Source: Helicobacter pylori
GTDB taxonomy: Bacteria > Campylobacterota > Campylobacteria > Campylobacterales > Helicobacteraceae
DNA length: 64,000 nt
Assembly: GCF_900120335.1 (NCBI RefSeq)
Contig: NZ_LT635477.1
Span: 1,550,001-1,614,000 of the forward strand
Reading direction: 5' to 3'
The translations under genes and the position numbers were made by a program. This document shows, piece by piece, positions 1 through 8,873 of the stretch; the first letter of the stretch is position 1, and each line of letters opens with the position of its first letter. The notes beneath the pieces are model-generated. The model worked only from the letters and a program-made list of their open reading frames with translations, was not told the DNA's origin and did not search any database.

Positions 1-634
1 TATCGGCCTCTTGGCGTTTGTTAAGCAGCCGTTCAATTTCCGCTTCCACTTCTTCAGCGCTCATGTTAGCATAATCCAAATCCGGCTCATCGGCTAGCGG
101 GTTATCGCTTGTAGGGTTTTCTGCAGTAGGGGTTTTATTTGCTTTAACTTCTTCTTTCGCTTTTTCTTTAATTTCTTTTTTTACTTCTTTTTCTGGGGTT
201 TCTTTAGTCCCTGAAGTTTCTTTAGCGCCCTCTAAATTTTGGCTCGTAATGGCTTGAAGCTTTTTGACTACTTCTTCAATCTCGTTTTCCTTGCCGTTAT
301 TGGTATCCGATCCGGTGTCTCTAATCGTTACGAGTAAGGTTTTCATCAAATCAATGGAGCGCAACACGACATCCATAATATCCGGCGTGATTTTAATTTC
401 GCCCTTTCTAGCGCGATTCAAGACATCTTCCATGTTGTGCGTGAGGTGCGTGAGAATATTAAGATTCAAAAACGAGCTAGAGCCTTTAATGGTGTGAGCG
501 ACTCTAAAAATGCGATTGAGCAAGTCCAAATCTTCAGGGTTATGCTCTAATTCCACCAGATCCTGATCCAACTGCTCATTCATTTCAAAGGCTTCAATCA
601 AAAAGTCTTCCATTATTTCTTGCAAATCATCCAT
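1..634 (-). CDS. cheA: Chemotaxis histidine kinase CheA, N-terminal part (cut by window edge)
   Basis: CheA passes signals from chemoreceptors to CheY by autophosphorylation on a histidine. About 211 codons are visible, reading leftwards off the window. The N-terminal HPt (P1) domain is clear: the motif VAHTIKGSSSF, with the phospho-accepting His near residue 47. It is followed by a Lys/Glu/Pro-rich linker from about residue 130 to 185. The kinase core and any C-terminal receiver domain lie outside the window; in H. pylori CheA is normally a CheA-CheY fusion, which cannot be checked here. It sits about 57 bases after cheV3 on the same strand, consistent with one chemotaxis operon. The start is the ATG near 634; the exact base is uncertain by one. 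Confidence 0.93.
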   Translation of the reverse strand, partial: MDDLQEIMEDFLIEAFEMNEQLDQDLVELEHNPEDLDLLNRIFRVAHTIKGSSSFLNLNILTHLTHNMEDVLNRARKGEIKITPDIMDVVLRSIDLMKTLLVTIRDTGSDTNNGKENEIEEVVKKLQAITSQNLEGAKETSGTKETPEKEVKKEIKEKAKEEVKANKTPTAENPTSDNPLADEPDLDYANMSAEEVEAEIERLLNKRQEAD

Positions 635-691
635 TTAAAACCCCTTTTTAGCGTTTGAGATAAGAGTATTTTACAATTTTATCAATAAAAA

Positions 692-1630
692 TTACGCATT
701 CTTGTCTAAAATCTTAGAAATTTCTTCGGTGAATTTTTCTGCGTCAAACTTGACTAAATACGCCACAGCCCCCATTTCTTTAGCCCTTTCAGCGCTGTAA
801 TTATCGCAAATAGAAGAATTAAAAATCACAGGAATATAAGCAAACCTGGGGTCTTTTTGGAGCTTGAATAAGAAATGATAGCCATCCATTTTAGGCATTT
901 CAACATCTGAAATAATGAATTTCAAATGTTTCCTCAAATCGTCCCCATATTTTTTGAACAACATTTCTAATTTGTTCAACCCGTCTTCCCCATCCACAGC
1001 TTCCGTGATGCTAAAACCCAATTTGCTCAAATGGTTTTTTAAGGTTTTTCTCGCCGTTCTGCTATCGTCTAAAAACAACACTTCGCCTTCAAAATGCTGT
1101 TTGGGGGTGTCTTCCTTAGTGCTTTTAGCGTCTTCATTAAGCTTTAAATCGTCTAAAATGCTTTCTAAATCCAAAATAAGCAGGGTTTTGTCGTTTTCAA
1201 TGCGCGTGGTGCCGGTGATATTTTCTTTATTAATGCTATTAGAGGCGCTAAAGGATGCAGACTCCACATCTTTCCAGCTAATGCGCCTGATACGCCTGGC
1301 GGAATGGACTAAAAAGCCCATTTTAACGTTGTTAAATTCAGTGATGATGACGATTCTTTCATTTTCCTTGCTTTTATCCGGGACAATCCCTATCCATTTA
1401 GCCAAATCAATAAGCGGAATGATCGTGGAGCGCAAATCAAACACGCCGATAATGTAATCTAGATTAGTGGGGTATTCAAAAAGAGTAGGCATGGGGATGA
1501 TTTCTTGGACTTTAGCCACATTGATGCCATAAATCCCCTCATAAGGGACGCCCCCTTGCATGCCATAAATACGAAAATCCACGAGTTCTATCTCACTCAA
1601 TTTTAAATCGTTAGCTGTTTTTTCTGCCAT
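692..1630 (-). CDS. cheV3: Chemotaxis coupling protein CheV (CheW domain plus receiver domain)
   Basis: CheV proteins couple chemoreceptors to CheA through a CheW-like domain and carry a phosphorylatable receiver domain that tunes the signal. Here residues about 15-160 form the CheW domain, and about 183-305 the receiver. The acidic pair in FLDDSRT (188-189), the phospho-acceptor Asp in IISDVEMPKMDG (near 242) and the conserved Lys in AYLVKFD are all present. Length (312 aa) suits the family. H. pylori has three CheV paralogs; the position directly upstream of cheA fits the one called CheV3. It lies one base after the phosphoesterase gene upstream, so the genes are probably co-transcribed. 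Confidence 0.94.
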   Translation of the reverse strand: MAEKTANDLKLSEIELVDFRIYGMQGGVPYEGIYGINVAKVQEIIPMPTLFEYPTNLDYIIGVFDLRSTIIPLIDLAKWIGIVPDKSKENERIVIITEFNNVKMGFLVHSARRIRRISWKDVESASFSASNSINKENITGTTRIENDKTLLILDLESILDDLKLNEDAKSTKEDTPKQHFEGEVLFLDDSRTARKTLKNHLSKLGFSITEAVDGEDGLNKLEMLFKKYGDDLRKHLKFIISDVEMPKMDGYHFLFKLQKDPRFAYIPVIFNSSICDNYSAERAKEMGAVAYLVKFDAEKFTEEISKILDKNA

Positions 1631-1631
1631 G

Positions 1632-2390
1632 TTAGGCGTCCTTATTTTGAGATGGTTCTAAAAGGCTTGATGATACCTTAAAAAGGCTTTGTTCGTAATA
1701 AAAGGAAGGCAGTGGGCAATAAATCGGCGCATTCAAGGGGATTTTTGTGCCGCTTTTGAGGTGAAAATGCCCCTCTATAATGCCGTCAATGCTATCAAGG
1801 TTGAGATCTTTAATATAGTTTTGATAGGCTTTTAGGCGCTTTTCAATAAAGGCTTTTAATTCTTTTGGCTCTAATTCCCAAAGACGGACGGGTTTTTGAT
1901 AGATGCGTTTTTTCAAAAAAGGGTATAAGGTTTTAAAGCTCGCGAAATTTAAAAAAGTTAGAAAAAATCTCGCCCAAGTGGAAGTGAGCTGCGTGATGTA
2001 AAATTCATACGCTTTAGTGGTGAATAAATCCCCATGGGCTAGCAAAAAGCGTTTGTTATCATATTGGAATAATACGGGCTGGTTTTGGCGCTCAAAAACA
2101 ACCACTTTAGAACTCAACACCAAACGCATGGAAAAATCATGGTTGCCTTCAAAGTAAAAGACTTGTGAAATTTCGCTTAACGCATGGATTAAATCAATGA
2201 TTTTTTGTTGCTCTTTATCTAGGGGCAAGTAGCCCACAAGAACATGGAAAATATCGCCCATGAAAAAGACTTGTGGGGGTTTGGCGCGTAAAAGTTCTTT
2301 AAGCGTATGGATTAAATAAGGGCTTTTGGGCAAAAAATGCGCATCAGAGATAAAAACAGCCCCACTTTTAAGCGCATAAGTTTCTAACAT
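1632..2390 (-). CDS. Calcineurin-like metallophosphoesterase, LpxH-like
   Basis: All signature blocks of the metallophosphoesterase fold are present in order: FISDAHF, FFMGDIFH, FEGNHDF, LLAHGD and GHFHLK. These bind a di-metal centre. The GD-x-F and GNHDF spacing resembles LpxH, the UDP-2,3-diacylglucosamine hydrolase of lipid A synthesis, so that role is a reasonable inference but not proven. I chose the ATG at 2390, giving 252 aa, because it follows an AAAGAG ribosome-binding site and begins just after the yggS stop. A TTG at 2417 in the same frame would overlap yggS and add nine residues before the fold. A basic segment around residues 140-170 could help membrane association. Confidence 0.82.
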   Translation of the reverse strand: MLETYALKSGAVFISDAHFLPKSPYLIHTLKELLRAKPPQVFFMGDIFHVLVGYLPLDKEQQKIIDLIHALSEISQVFYFEGNHDFSMRLVLSSKVVVFERQNQPVLFQYDNKRFLLAHGDLFTTKAYEFYITQLTSTWARFFLTFLNFASFKTLYPFLKKRIYQKPVRLWELEPKELKAFIEKRLKAYQNYIKDLNLDSIDGIIEGHFHLKSGTKIPLNAPIYCPLPSFYYEQSLFKVSSSLLEPSQNKDA

Positions 2391-2391
2391 C

Positions 2392-3060
2392 TTACTCTTT
2401 GAACAAAAAAGAGCCAATCCTTAAAAGATTCGCCCCGCAAGCAATCGCTAATTCAAAATCATCACTCATGCCCATTGAAAGAACGCTCGCGTTCTTTATT
2501 TGGTCAAAAAGTTTTTTGGTGGTGATAAAGGATTTTTCAATTTTCTTTTCATCATCGGTGTGTGCCCCTATACACATAAGCCCCTTAAGCTTGAGGCGCT
2601 TGCAAGTTTCACTGATTTGAGAATAAATTTCTAGCGCTTCTTCAGGCACCACCCCGCTTTTACTTTCCTCATACGCGCTATTAACCTGTAAAAGAGCGTT
2701 TAAAGTTACGCCTAGTGTTTCGCAACGCTTTTCTATCTTCAAAGCGAGTTTTAAAGAGTCTAAAGAATGCAAAAGGGCGGGTTTTAAACTCAAAAGCGCG
2801 TTGATTTTATTTTCTTGTAAAGAGCCTATCATGTGCCATTCAAGGGGCAAATGCTCTAAAGAATGCATTTTAATTTTTAGATCTTGAACTCTATTTTCTC
2901 CAAAAGCCCTTTGAGAGCAGTTGTAGTAATGTTGGATAGCTTCTGGGGAAGCGTTTTTTGAAACAGCCACGATTTTGACAATATGGTGCCTTGAATAGGC
3001 GGTGCGAGCCTTTTCTATTTTGGTGATGAGGGCATCAATCCTTTGGCTATAATCTGTCAT
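2392..3060 (-). CDS. yggS: YggS-family pyridoxal-phosphate homeostasis protein
   Basis: YggS/PLPBP proteins are single-domain alanine-racemase-fold proteins that bind pyridoxal phosphate and buffer its level; they have no established catalytic role. The N-terminal motif IVAVSK carries the PLP-binding Lys (near residue 34). GENRVQD, LEWHMIGSLQENK and the C-terminal LSMGMSDDFELAI with LRIGSFLF match the family. At 222 aa it has the usual length. It sits between the ubiD-family gene and the phosphoesterase gene, with 22 bases separating it from the former, in a long minus-strand transcription unit. Confidence 0.92.
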   Translation of the reverse strand: MTDYSQRIDALITKIEKARTAYSRHHIVKIVAVSKNASPEAIQHYYNCSQRAFGENRVQDLKIKMHSLEHLPLEWHMIGSLQENKINALLSLKPALLHSLDSLKLALKIEKRCETLGVTLNALLQVNSAYEESKSGVVPEEALEIYSQISETCKRLKLKGLMCIGAHTDDEKKIEKSFITTKKLFDQIKNASVLSMGMSDDFELAIACGANLLRIGSFLFKE

Positions 3061-3082
3061 AACTCTTCTTTATAGCTCTTCT

Positions 3083-4933
3083 TTATAGCTCTTTTTGATG
3101 CGTGCTAAAAGAATGCGTGAGGTGGAATTTTTGATTTAAAGTTTCAAAATCTTTTAAAAGCCCTTTCTTTTTCAAATTTTCTATGACTTCCATGGAGCAA
3201 TTCGTTTCTACTGGCCATTCTCTAAAATGTTTATCCATAACGCCCTTATTGGTAGCGTCTATAAAAAAACAATGTTTGGAGGTGAGGATATCACGCTTAG
3301 CGTCAATGTTATTAACGATGCGCCATAACAGCATGTAAGGGTTGTTTAAATCGTTGCTGACATGCTCTACAAAGATGACAATGCGCAAATGCTCTTCAAA
3401 ACCGAGCAAGTTTTTAGCCAATTCAATGACGCTTTTATCTTTCTTTTCCACGCTAATCACGCAAATGGGGTTACGAGTGTGCGGGTAATATTGCTTCAAA
3501 AGAACGATATTTTGCATTTTATCTTGTAAAAGCGCTAATAGGGCGTTATCGTTTAAAAGCGTGGGGTAGGGGGTATTGCTTTTAGAAGTCGCATCAATAC
3601 CGAGTTTTCCCCCCATAGCGTATTCAGGGCTTGCATGATCTAGCGCATCGCACACGCCTTGAGAGATGAGCGCGTTTTCTTTAGAAAAATTCTCTAATAT
3701 ATACTCAATGATAGCGTTGGTGTCTCTTAGATTAGGGGCGTCTTCATTGACAAAAATCGCATGCTTGACAAAACTCATCTGCCCCACGCCCCAAAAAGCA
3801 TGCATGACTTGCTTGGCATGAGCGTTATAGCGCGTGTGTATTTTGGCTAAAATCAAATTATGAAACACCCCATTTTCTGGCATGTAATAATCTATGAGAT
3901 TGGGGGCGTGCGTTTGAAGCAAGGGCAAGAACAAGCGTTCGGTCAAATACCCCATGTATTTGTCTTCTAAAGGAGGCTTACCCACCACAGTGGCTAAGTA
4001 AATGGAATCTTTTTTATAGCTAATGGTTTTGACTTCTAAAACAGGGTAAGGCTCAATGGGGGTATAATAACCAGTGTGATCCCCAAAAGGCCCTTCAAGC
4101 TCTAATTTCTCGCAATCCACAAACCCTTCTATCACAATATCGCAATCGCTTGGCACGCTCAAAGGATTACTCAAGCATGGCATCACGCGCGCTTTTTTTC
4201 CTCTCATAAACCCATAGAGCATGAGCTCATAAATGCCATAAGGTAAGGGGGCTGTCGCGCACCATGTGTAGAGCAAATCCCCACCAATAGCGATACTGAC
4301 AGGCATTTTGACTTTAGCCTTAGCGTATTCGTGGAAAAAGAGCTGGGAGTCTTTATGGATTTGCCAGTGCAAGCCTAAATGGTTTTTATCATAAACTTGC
4401 AAACGGTACATGCCTAAATTCTTTTTTTTATGATCCAGGCTTTGGGTATAGACTTGCCCCATAGTGATGAAAGCCCCGCCATCTTTTTCCCAAGTTTTTA
4501 AAACGGGTAGATCCCACAAATTGACTTCTTTATCTTGCTTGGTGATGAGATCTTTGGGGCGAGCGGTTTTTTTAGGGAAAATGTGTCTTAAATCCCATAA
4601 ATCTTTTAAGACTTTCAAACTCTCAGTGAAGTTTTTAGGGGTGTCAAAGCGCAAGAAAGCTTGCATGCGTTGTTGCAGATTTTCTATAGGGGTTTTTAAT
4701 AAAAGATCTAATCGTTTGAAAGAGCCAAAAGCGTTCATCAAAACAGGCATGCCAAAGGTTTTGATCTGGTCATGCTCTTTTTTTATGGGTTTCGTGAATA
4801 AAAGGGCTTTGCCTCCATTAGGTTTTTTCGCTTCTATATACGCCAGATGAGCGATTTCTAAATCCACTTCAAGGGGGGTGTCAATGATTTTTAATTCATC
4901 ATGCTTTTTTAAAAGCTTTAAAAAATCTCGCAT
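3083..4933 (-). CDS. ubiD: UbiD-family prenyl-FMN decarboxylase
   Basis: UbiD enzymes are reversible (de)carboxylases that use prenylated FMN supplied by UbiX. The conserved NLGMYRLQVYD segment (about 172-182) holds the cofactor-binding Arg, and ELEGPFGDHTGYY (about 278-290) holds the catalytic Glu region. Length (616 aa) is slightly longer than E. coli UbiD. The classical name implies ubiquinone synthesis, but H. pylori makes menaquinone by the futalosine route (established knowledge), so a menaquinone-pathway decarboxylation is the more likely job; this is inference. It lies nine bases from serA, in the same direction. The C-terminal 50 residues look family-typical, and no defect is visible. 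Confidence 0.9.
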   Translation of the reverse strand: MRDFLKLLKKHDELKIIDTPLEVDLEIAHLAYIEAKKPNGGKALLFTKPIKKEHDQIKTFGMPVLMNAFGSFKRLDLLLKTPIENLQQRMQAFLRFDTPKNFTESLKVLKDLWDLRHIFPKKTARPKDLITKQDKEVNLWDLPVLKTWEKDGGAFITMGQVYTQSLDHKKKNLGMYRLQVYDKNHLGLHWQIHKDSQLFFHEYAKAKVKMPVSIAIGGDLLYTWCATAPLPYGIYELMLYGFMRGKKARVMPCLSNPLSVPSDCDIVIEGFVDCEKLELEGPFGDHTGYYTPIEPYPVLEVKTISYKKDSIYLATVVGKPPLEDKYMGYLTERLFLPLLQTHAPNLIDYYMPENGVFHNLILAKIHTRYNAHAKQVMHAFWGVGQMSFVKHAIFVNEDAPNLRDTNAIIEYILENFSKENALISQGVCDALDHASPEYAMGGKLGIDATSKSNTPYPTLLNDNALLALLQDKMQNIVLLKQYYPHTRNPICVISVEKKDKSVIELAKNLLGFEEHLRIVIFVEHVSNDLNNPYMLLWRIVNNIDAKRDILTSKHCFFIDATNKGVMDKHFREWPVETNCSMEVIENLKKKGLLKDFETLNQKFHLTHSFSTHQKEL

Positions 4934-4942
4934 CCAACTACC

Positions 4943-6517
4943 TTAAATAACCACATAATGAACGCTTAAGCATGCAGGAATGTTTTTAAGCTCTTCTAAA
5001 ACTTCCAAAGAAACTTCTTCATCTACAATGATGAGCGCTAGGGCTTCTTTTTGCGTGTTGCGCCCCAAACGAAAATCAGCGATATTAATGCCATGCCTAG
5101 CGAACGCATTCCCCACGCTCCCAATAACGCCTGGAATATCCGTATTCCTGAATAAAAGCATTTTACCCTTTGGCTCTATATCAATATGAAACCCATCGAT
5201 CTCAGTGAGTTTTAAAATATCTTCTTCAAACACCGTGCCGCTCACGCTGATCGCGCCATTAGCCGCATTTAAAGTTAAAGAGAGCATGTTTTTATAAGGT
5301 GAAGCGCTTTCTTTAAGGCTAACCTTGATTTCAATGCCTCTTTCTTTAGCCACAAAGGGGGCGTTAATGTAATTGATTTTATCCCCTACAACGGGTTTTA
5401 ACACCCCTACTAGCGTAAAAGCGACAAGGGCGTCTTTGAATTGGTTGATCTCCCCACAAAGACTGAGCTCAATCTTTTGGCACACGCCCTTATGGATTTG
5501 ACTGGAAAAATAACCCAGTTTTTGCGCTAAATTCAAGTAGGCTTTAGCGCTTGCATCAAAAGCTTGCATGGGTAAATTTAGAGCATGCGGGTGGCTTGAA
5601 CCCCTTAAAGATTCCATAACCCCTTGAGCGGCTTGTTTGGAAATTTCTTCTTGGGACTCTAAAGTGTTCGCGCCAATATGGGGGGTCGCATACACATTAG
5701 GCAAGTCTAAAAGCTTGTTATGAATGCCAGGCTCTTTAGAAAAGACATCAATGCCAAGCCAACGCACTTTTTTGGTTTCTAAAGCTTCATAAAGAGCGTC
5801 TTCGTTATAAAGCCCCCCTCTAGCGCAATTGATCAAAATAACCCCTTTTTTCATGCGTTCAATCTCTTTAGCGCCTATCATGTTAATGGTTTCTTTATTT
5901 TTAGGGGTGTGGATAGTGATCATGTCGCATTGCAAAATGTCTTCAAAATTTTTCGTGTAAATGACCCCTAAATCAGTGGCTTTTGAAGAAGGGATATAAG
6001 GATCATAGGCTAAAACTTCCATTTCAAAGGCTTTTGCCCTAATGCCCACCCTAGAGCCAATATTCCCAAAACCGATAATGCCTAGCTTTTTATTTTTCAA
6101 TTCCGTGCCATACCAGTCTTCTCTTTTCCATAGCCGTTGGTGTTTGATTTGATCGTTCGCGCAAGGGAACGAGCGCACCGCATTGATCAAATGCGCCATG
6201 GTCAATTCCACAGCAGCAATCGTGTTAGCGGTAGGGATATTCATCACCACAATCCCTTTTTGAGAGCAGCTTTCTAAATCAATATTATCCACTCCCACGC
6301 CCGCTCTCACAATGGATTTTAGGTGGGTTAAGGGCTTTAAAAAATCGCTTGTGATAGGGGTCATGCTGCGAGTGATGAGCGCATCCATAGGAGTGAGTTT
6401 TTCTAAAAGCTCCTTTTTGGGGCATTTGGAATAGTCATGCAAGACAATGTCTTTTTGGGCTTCTAAAATTTGAATGCCTTTAGCATGGATGGGGTCGCAA
6501 ATGGCTACTTGATACAT
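4943..6517 (-). CDS. serA: D-3-phosphoglycerate dehydrogenase
   Basis: SerA oxidises 3-phosphoglycerate with NAD as the first step of serine synthesis. The nucleotide-binding motif GIIGFGNIGSRVG is at about 146-158. INCARGG and the catalytic ATPHIGANTLESQ follow near 230 and 280. After the catalytic part come an allosteric substrate-binding domain (about 320-440) and a C-terminal ACT domain (about 450-524, FRNTDIPGVIGSVGNAFARH). This is the long SerA type of 524 aa; the ACT domain suggests feedback by serine. It is flanked by the ubiD-family gene and a small membrane-anchored unknown, 15 bases upstream. Confidence 0.96.
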   Translation of the reverse strand: MYQVAICDPIHAKGIQILEAQKDIVLHDYSKCPKKELLEKLTPMDALITRSMTPITSDFLKPLTHLKSIVRAGVGVDNIDLESCSQKGIVVMNIPTANTIAAVELTMAHLINAVRSFPCANDQIKHQRLWKREDWYGTELKNKKLGIIGFGNIGSRVGIRAKAFEMEVLAYDPYIPSSKATDLGVIYTKNFEDILQCDMITIHTPKNKETINMIGAKEIERMKKGVILINCARGGLYNEDALYEALETKKVRWLGIDVFSKEPGIHNKLLDLPNVYATPHIGANTLESQEEISKQAAQGVMESLRGSSHPHALNLPMQAFDASAKAYLNLAQKLGYFSSQIHKGVCQKIELSLCGEINQFKDALVAFTLVGVLKPVVGDKINYINAPFVAKERGIEIKVSLKESASPYKNMLSLTLNAANGAISVSGTVFEEDILKLTEIDGFHIDIEPKGKMLLFRNTDIPGVIGSVGNAFARHGINIADFRLGRNTQKEALALIIVDEEVSLEVLEELKNIPACLSVHYVVI

Positions 6518-6532
6518 TTTTATCCTTTGAAT

Positions 6533-7066
6533 TTAAAAAACAGCATGATAGCGTATTTTATAATAGTCTAAATCAGCCAGCAAGCGTTCTTTTTTGTTTT
6601 CCTCTAAATAGATGATGAGACCGGAGTGGTTTTTGGTGTTATCGTAAGCGTAATCAATTTGTTCTTTTTTGAGAATTTCTTTTAAACACCACCATTGATA
6701 GTCCTTTAAATCCTTAATGATAAGCTTTGAATACTCCCTTTTCTTTTCTTCAAAAGGGATCTCAAAATGATGTTCCACAACGGGGTAATTGATGACTTCT
6801 TGCGCATCAAGGTTTTGAAAAAGGGTGTTACTATGATCTTCTTCGTTATGGGGGGCTTTTTCATCGTTAGGGGTATTAGGATTATTAGGGCTTTCTTCTA
6901 GGTTGATTTCATGGCTTTTTTCATTGGTTTGAGAGAGGCTTTCATTGGTTTGAGGGATCGCATGAGAAGCAACGGGCATTTCTTTTTTAACGCTTAAAAA
7001 CAAATAGGCTAAAACGCCAAGAGCGACAGCTAGGGAAATAAAAGCAACAACACCCTTAAATCTCAT
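6533..7066 (-). CDS. Membrane-anchored protein of unknown function
   Basis: I do not recognise a family. The 177-aa protein starts with a short basic stretch and a hydrophobic segment (about 7-25, VVAFISLAVALGVLAYLFL) that should act as a signal anchor. Residues 30-85 are polar and rich in Asn, Glu and Pro, a probable flexible linker. A compact C-terminal region of about 90 residues follows, rich in Lys, Tyr and Glu. The topology suggests a periplasmic C-terminal domain. It lies between rpsA and serA on the same strand with short gaps, so it is probably co-transcribed with both. Confidence 0.75.
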   Translation of the reverse strand: MRFKGVVAFISLAVALGVLAYLFLSVKKEMPVASHAIPQTNESLSQTNEKSHEINLEESPNNPNTPNDEKAPHNEEDHSNTLFQNLDAQEVINYPVVEHHFEIPFEEKKREYSKLIIKDLKDYQWWCLKEILKKEQIDYAYDNTKNHSGLIIYLEENKKERLLADLDYYKIRYHAVF

Positions 7067-7094
7067 GCCATTCTCATGCTTTTAAAATCACTCT

Positions 7095-8753
7095 TTAGAG
7101 TTTTTCTTTAAGAATATCCCCTAAAGTCATTTTATCATCGCTCGTGTTAAAAGCTTGCAATTCTTCTTTTTCTTTTTTACGCTCTAACCTATGCACAGAA
7201 GCACGCACCTTGTTGTTGGATTTTTCAATCGCAACAACCACGCATGTGATTTCCTGCCCTATTTTGATTTCGTCTTTTTTCAAGGGGTTCAAATCTTCGT
7301 TTTTGATCAGCACATCAATGCCATCAGCATGAATGAAAACGCCAAAATCCTTAATACTCACCACTTTGCCTTGAATCACGCTGTCTGTTTTATGCTTTTG
7401 AGCGAATTCTTCTGTAGGGGAAGTCACCAAGTGCTTCGCGCTCAAAGAAATCTTTTTATCTTTTTTGTTGATTTTAAGGATTTTGACTTTGATCGCATCG
7501 CCAATTTTATAGTGGTCTTTGCATTTTTTATCTTTATCCCAAAAAGCGTCGTGATTGTGGAGCAAGCCATCCACCCCACCCAGATTCAAAAACGCCCCAA
7601 AATCCGTTAAAGTCGCCACTTTTCCCTCTACAATATCCCCCACTTGGTGTTTGGATTCAAAAACATCAAAAGGCCTGTTAGTGAGCTGTTTTAAAGAAAC
7701 CCTTAAGCGGCGGTTTTTAGGATCAATGTCAATGATCTTCACATCAATTTCTTGCCCCACGCTCAAGTAATGGCTAGGGTGGCTGACATTTTTATCCCAA
7801 GAGATTTCAGAAACATGCAAAAAGCCTTCAATATCATTACCAATATCCACAAACACCCCATAATGTTCAATGTTGCTCACCACCACCTTAATGGCGTATC
7901 CGGGTTTTAGCTTGTCTTGGATCTCTTCCCATGGGTCTTCTATGGTCGCTTTTATAGAGAGTGAAAGGCGTCTTTTTTCCTCATCGTAAGCGATGGCTTT
8001 GACATAGACTTCATCGCCCTCTTTGTAGTATTTCTCAGGGTTGACTGGCCCTTTATGGCTGATTTCAGAATAATGGACCAAGCCCTCAATCTCCTTAACT
8101 TCTACAAAAATACCAAAAGGAGTGATCTGGCGCACAACCCCTAACACCGGCTCTGTAGCTTCTAACAATTCTTTAGAAACTTCAAGCTGTCGTTTGTCAT
8201 TGACTTCAAAGAATCGTTTGCGAGAAATATTGATAGAGTGGTTTTCCTTATCCACACGAATGATACACGCTTTAATGCGTTTGCCGATATGGTTCGCGTC
8301 ATTCTTTAAAGAAGAGTGCGAGCGGGAGAGGAAATACTCCACGCCTTGAGACTCCACGATATAGCCTCCTTTATTCTTGCCTACGATCTTGCCCTCAATA
8401 ATGGCGTTTTCATAGTTTTCGCCCAATTCTTCAATTTTAGCCTGAATCTTTTGTTGGGAAATGGCCTTTTTGTAGGAAACGCTAGGGTGTTCGCCTTTTT
8501 CGGACACATGCACGACAATGGGGTCATTTTTTTGATACATCAATTGCCCCTTTTCATCGGTGATCTCATTCAAAGCCAAACGGCCTTCTGTCTTACCGCC
8601 CACGCTCACCATGGCATACCCATCATTCTCATTGATGGAAACGATTAACCCTTCTTTGATAGTGCCTTTTTCTAGAGTTTCTTCTTTTTCTAAGAGTTTT
8701 GCGAAGTCTTCCTCCTCGTCATTAAAATACTGATCGTCTGCTATCTTGCTCAT
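7095..8753 (-). CDS. rpsA: 30S ribosomal protein S1
   Basis: S1 binds mRNA leaders and brings them to the 30S subunit. The 552-aa protein is built from six repeated OB-fold S1 RNA-binding motifs of about 70-85 residues. Repeats are visible as G-x-V-x(4)-FG-x-F-V, such as VVRQITPFGIFVEV, VVSNIEHYGVFVDIG, KVATLTDFGAFLNLGG and KVVSIKDFGVFIHADG. The first two repeats are more divergent, as usual for S1, where they contact protein S2. Expression could start in the 120-base gap upstream, which holds AT-rich sequence with a possible -10 reading TATATT on the minus strand. Confidence 0.97.
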   Translation of the reverse strand: MSKIADDQYFNDEEEDFAKLLEKEETLEKGTIKEGLIVSINENDGYAMVSVGGKTEGRLALNEITDEKGQLMYQKNDPIVVHVSEKGEHPSVSYKKAISQQKIQAKIEELGENYENAIIEGKIVGKNKGGYIVESQGVEYFLSRSHSSLKNDANHIGKRIKACIIRVDKENHSINISRKRFFEVNDKRQLEVSKELLEATEPVLGVVRQITPFGIFVEVKEIEGLVHYSEISHKGPVNPEKYYKEGDEVYVKAIAYDEEKRRLSLSIKATIEDPWEEIQDKLKPGYAIKVVVSNIEHYGVFVDIGNDIEGFLHVSEISWDKNVSHPSHYLSVGQEIDVKIIDIDPKNRRLRVSLKQLTNRPFDVFESKHQVGDIVEGKVATLTDFGAFLNLGGVDGLLHNHDAFWDKDKKCKDHYKIGDAIKVKILKINKKDKKISLSAKHLVTSPTEEFAQKHKTDSVIQGKVVSIKDFGVFIHADGIDVLIKNEDLNPLKKDEIKIGQEITCVVVAIEKSNNKVRASVHRLERKKEKEELQAFNTSDDKMTLGDILKEKL

Positions 8754-8873
8754 TGACTGCCTTACTATAAAATAAATATAAAATCCTTAAGGGGATTGTA
8801 TCCTTTTTTGGCTTACAAAATCGTTTAAAAACTAACAATTAGCGGTTTTTTTAAAGAAAATTTTCAAAACGTG

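Noticed and set aside
915-1457. Plus-strand 180-aa ORF opposite cheV3
   Set aside because: It is the antisense shadow of a coding gene and has no domain or start signal.
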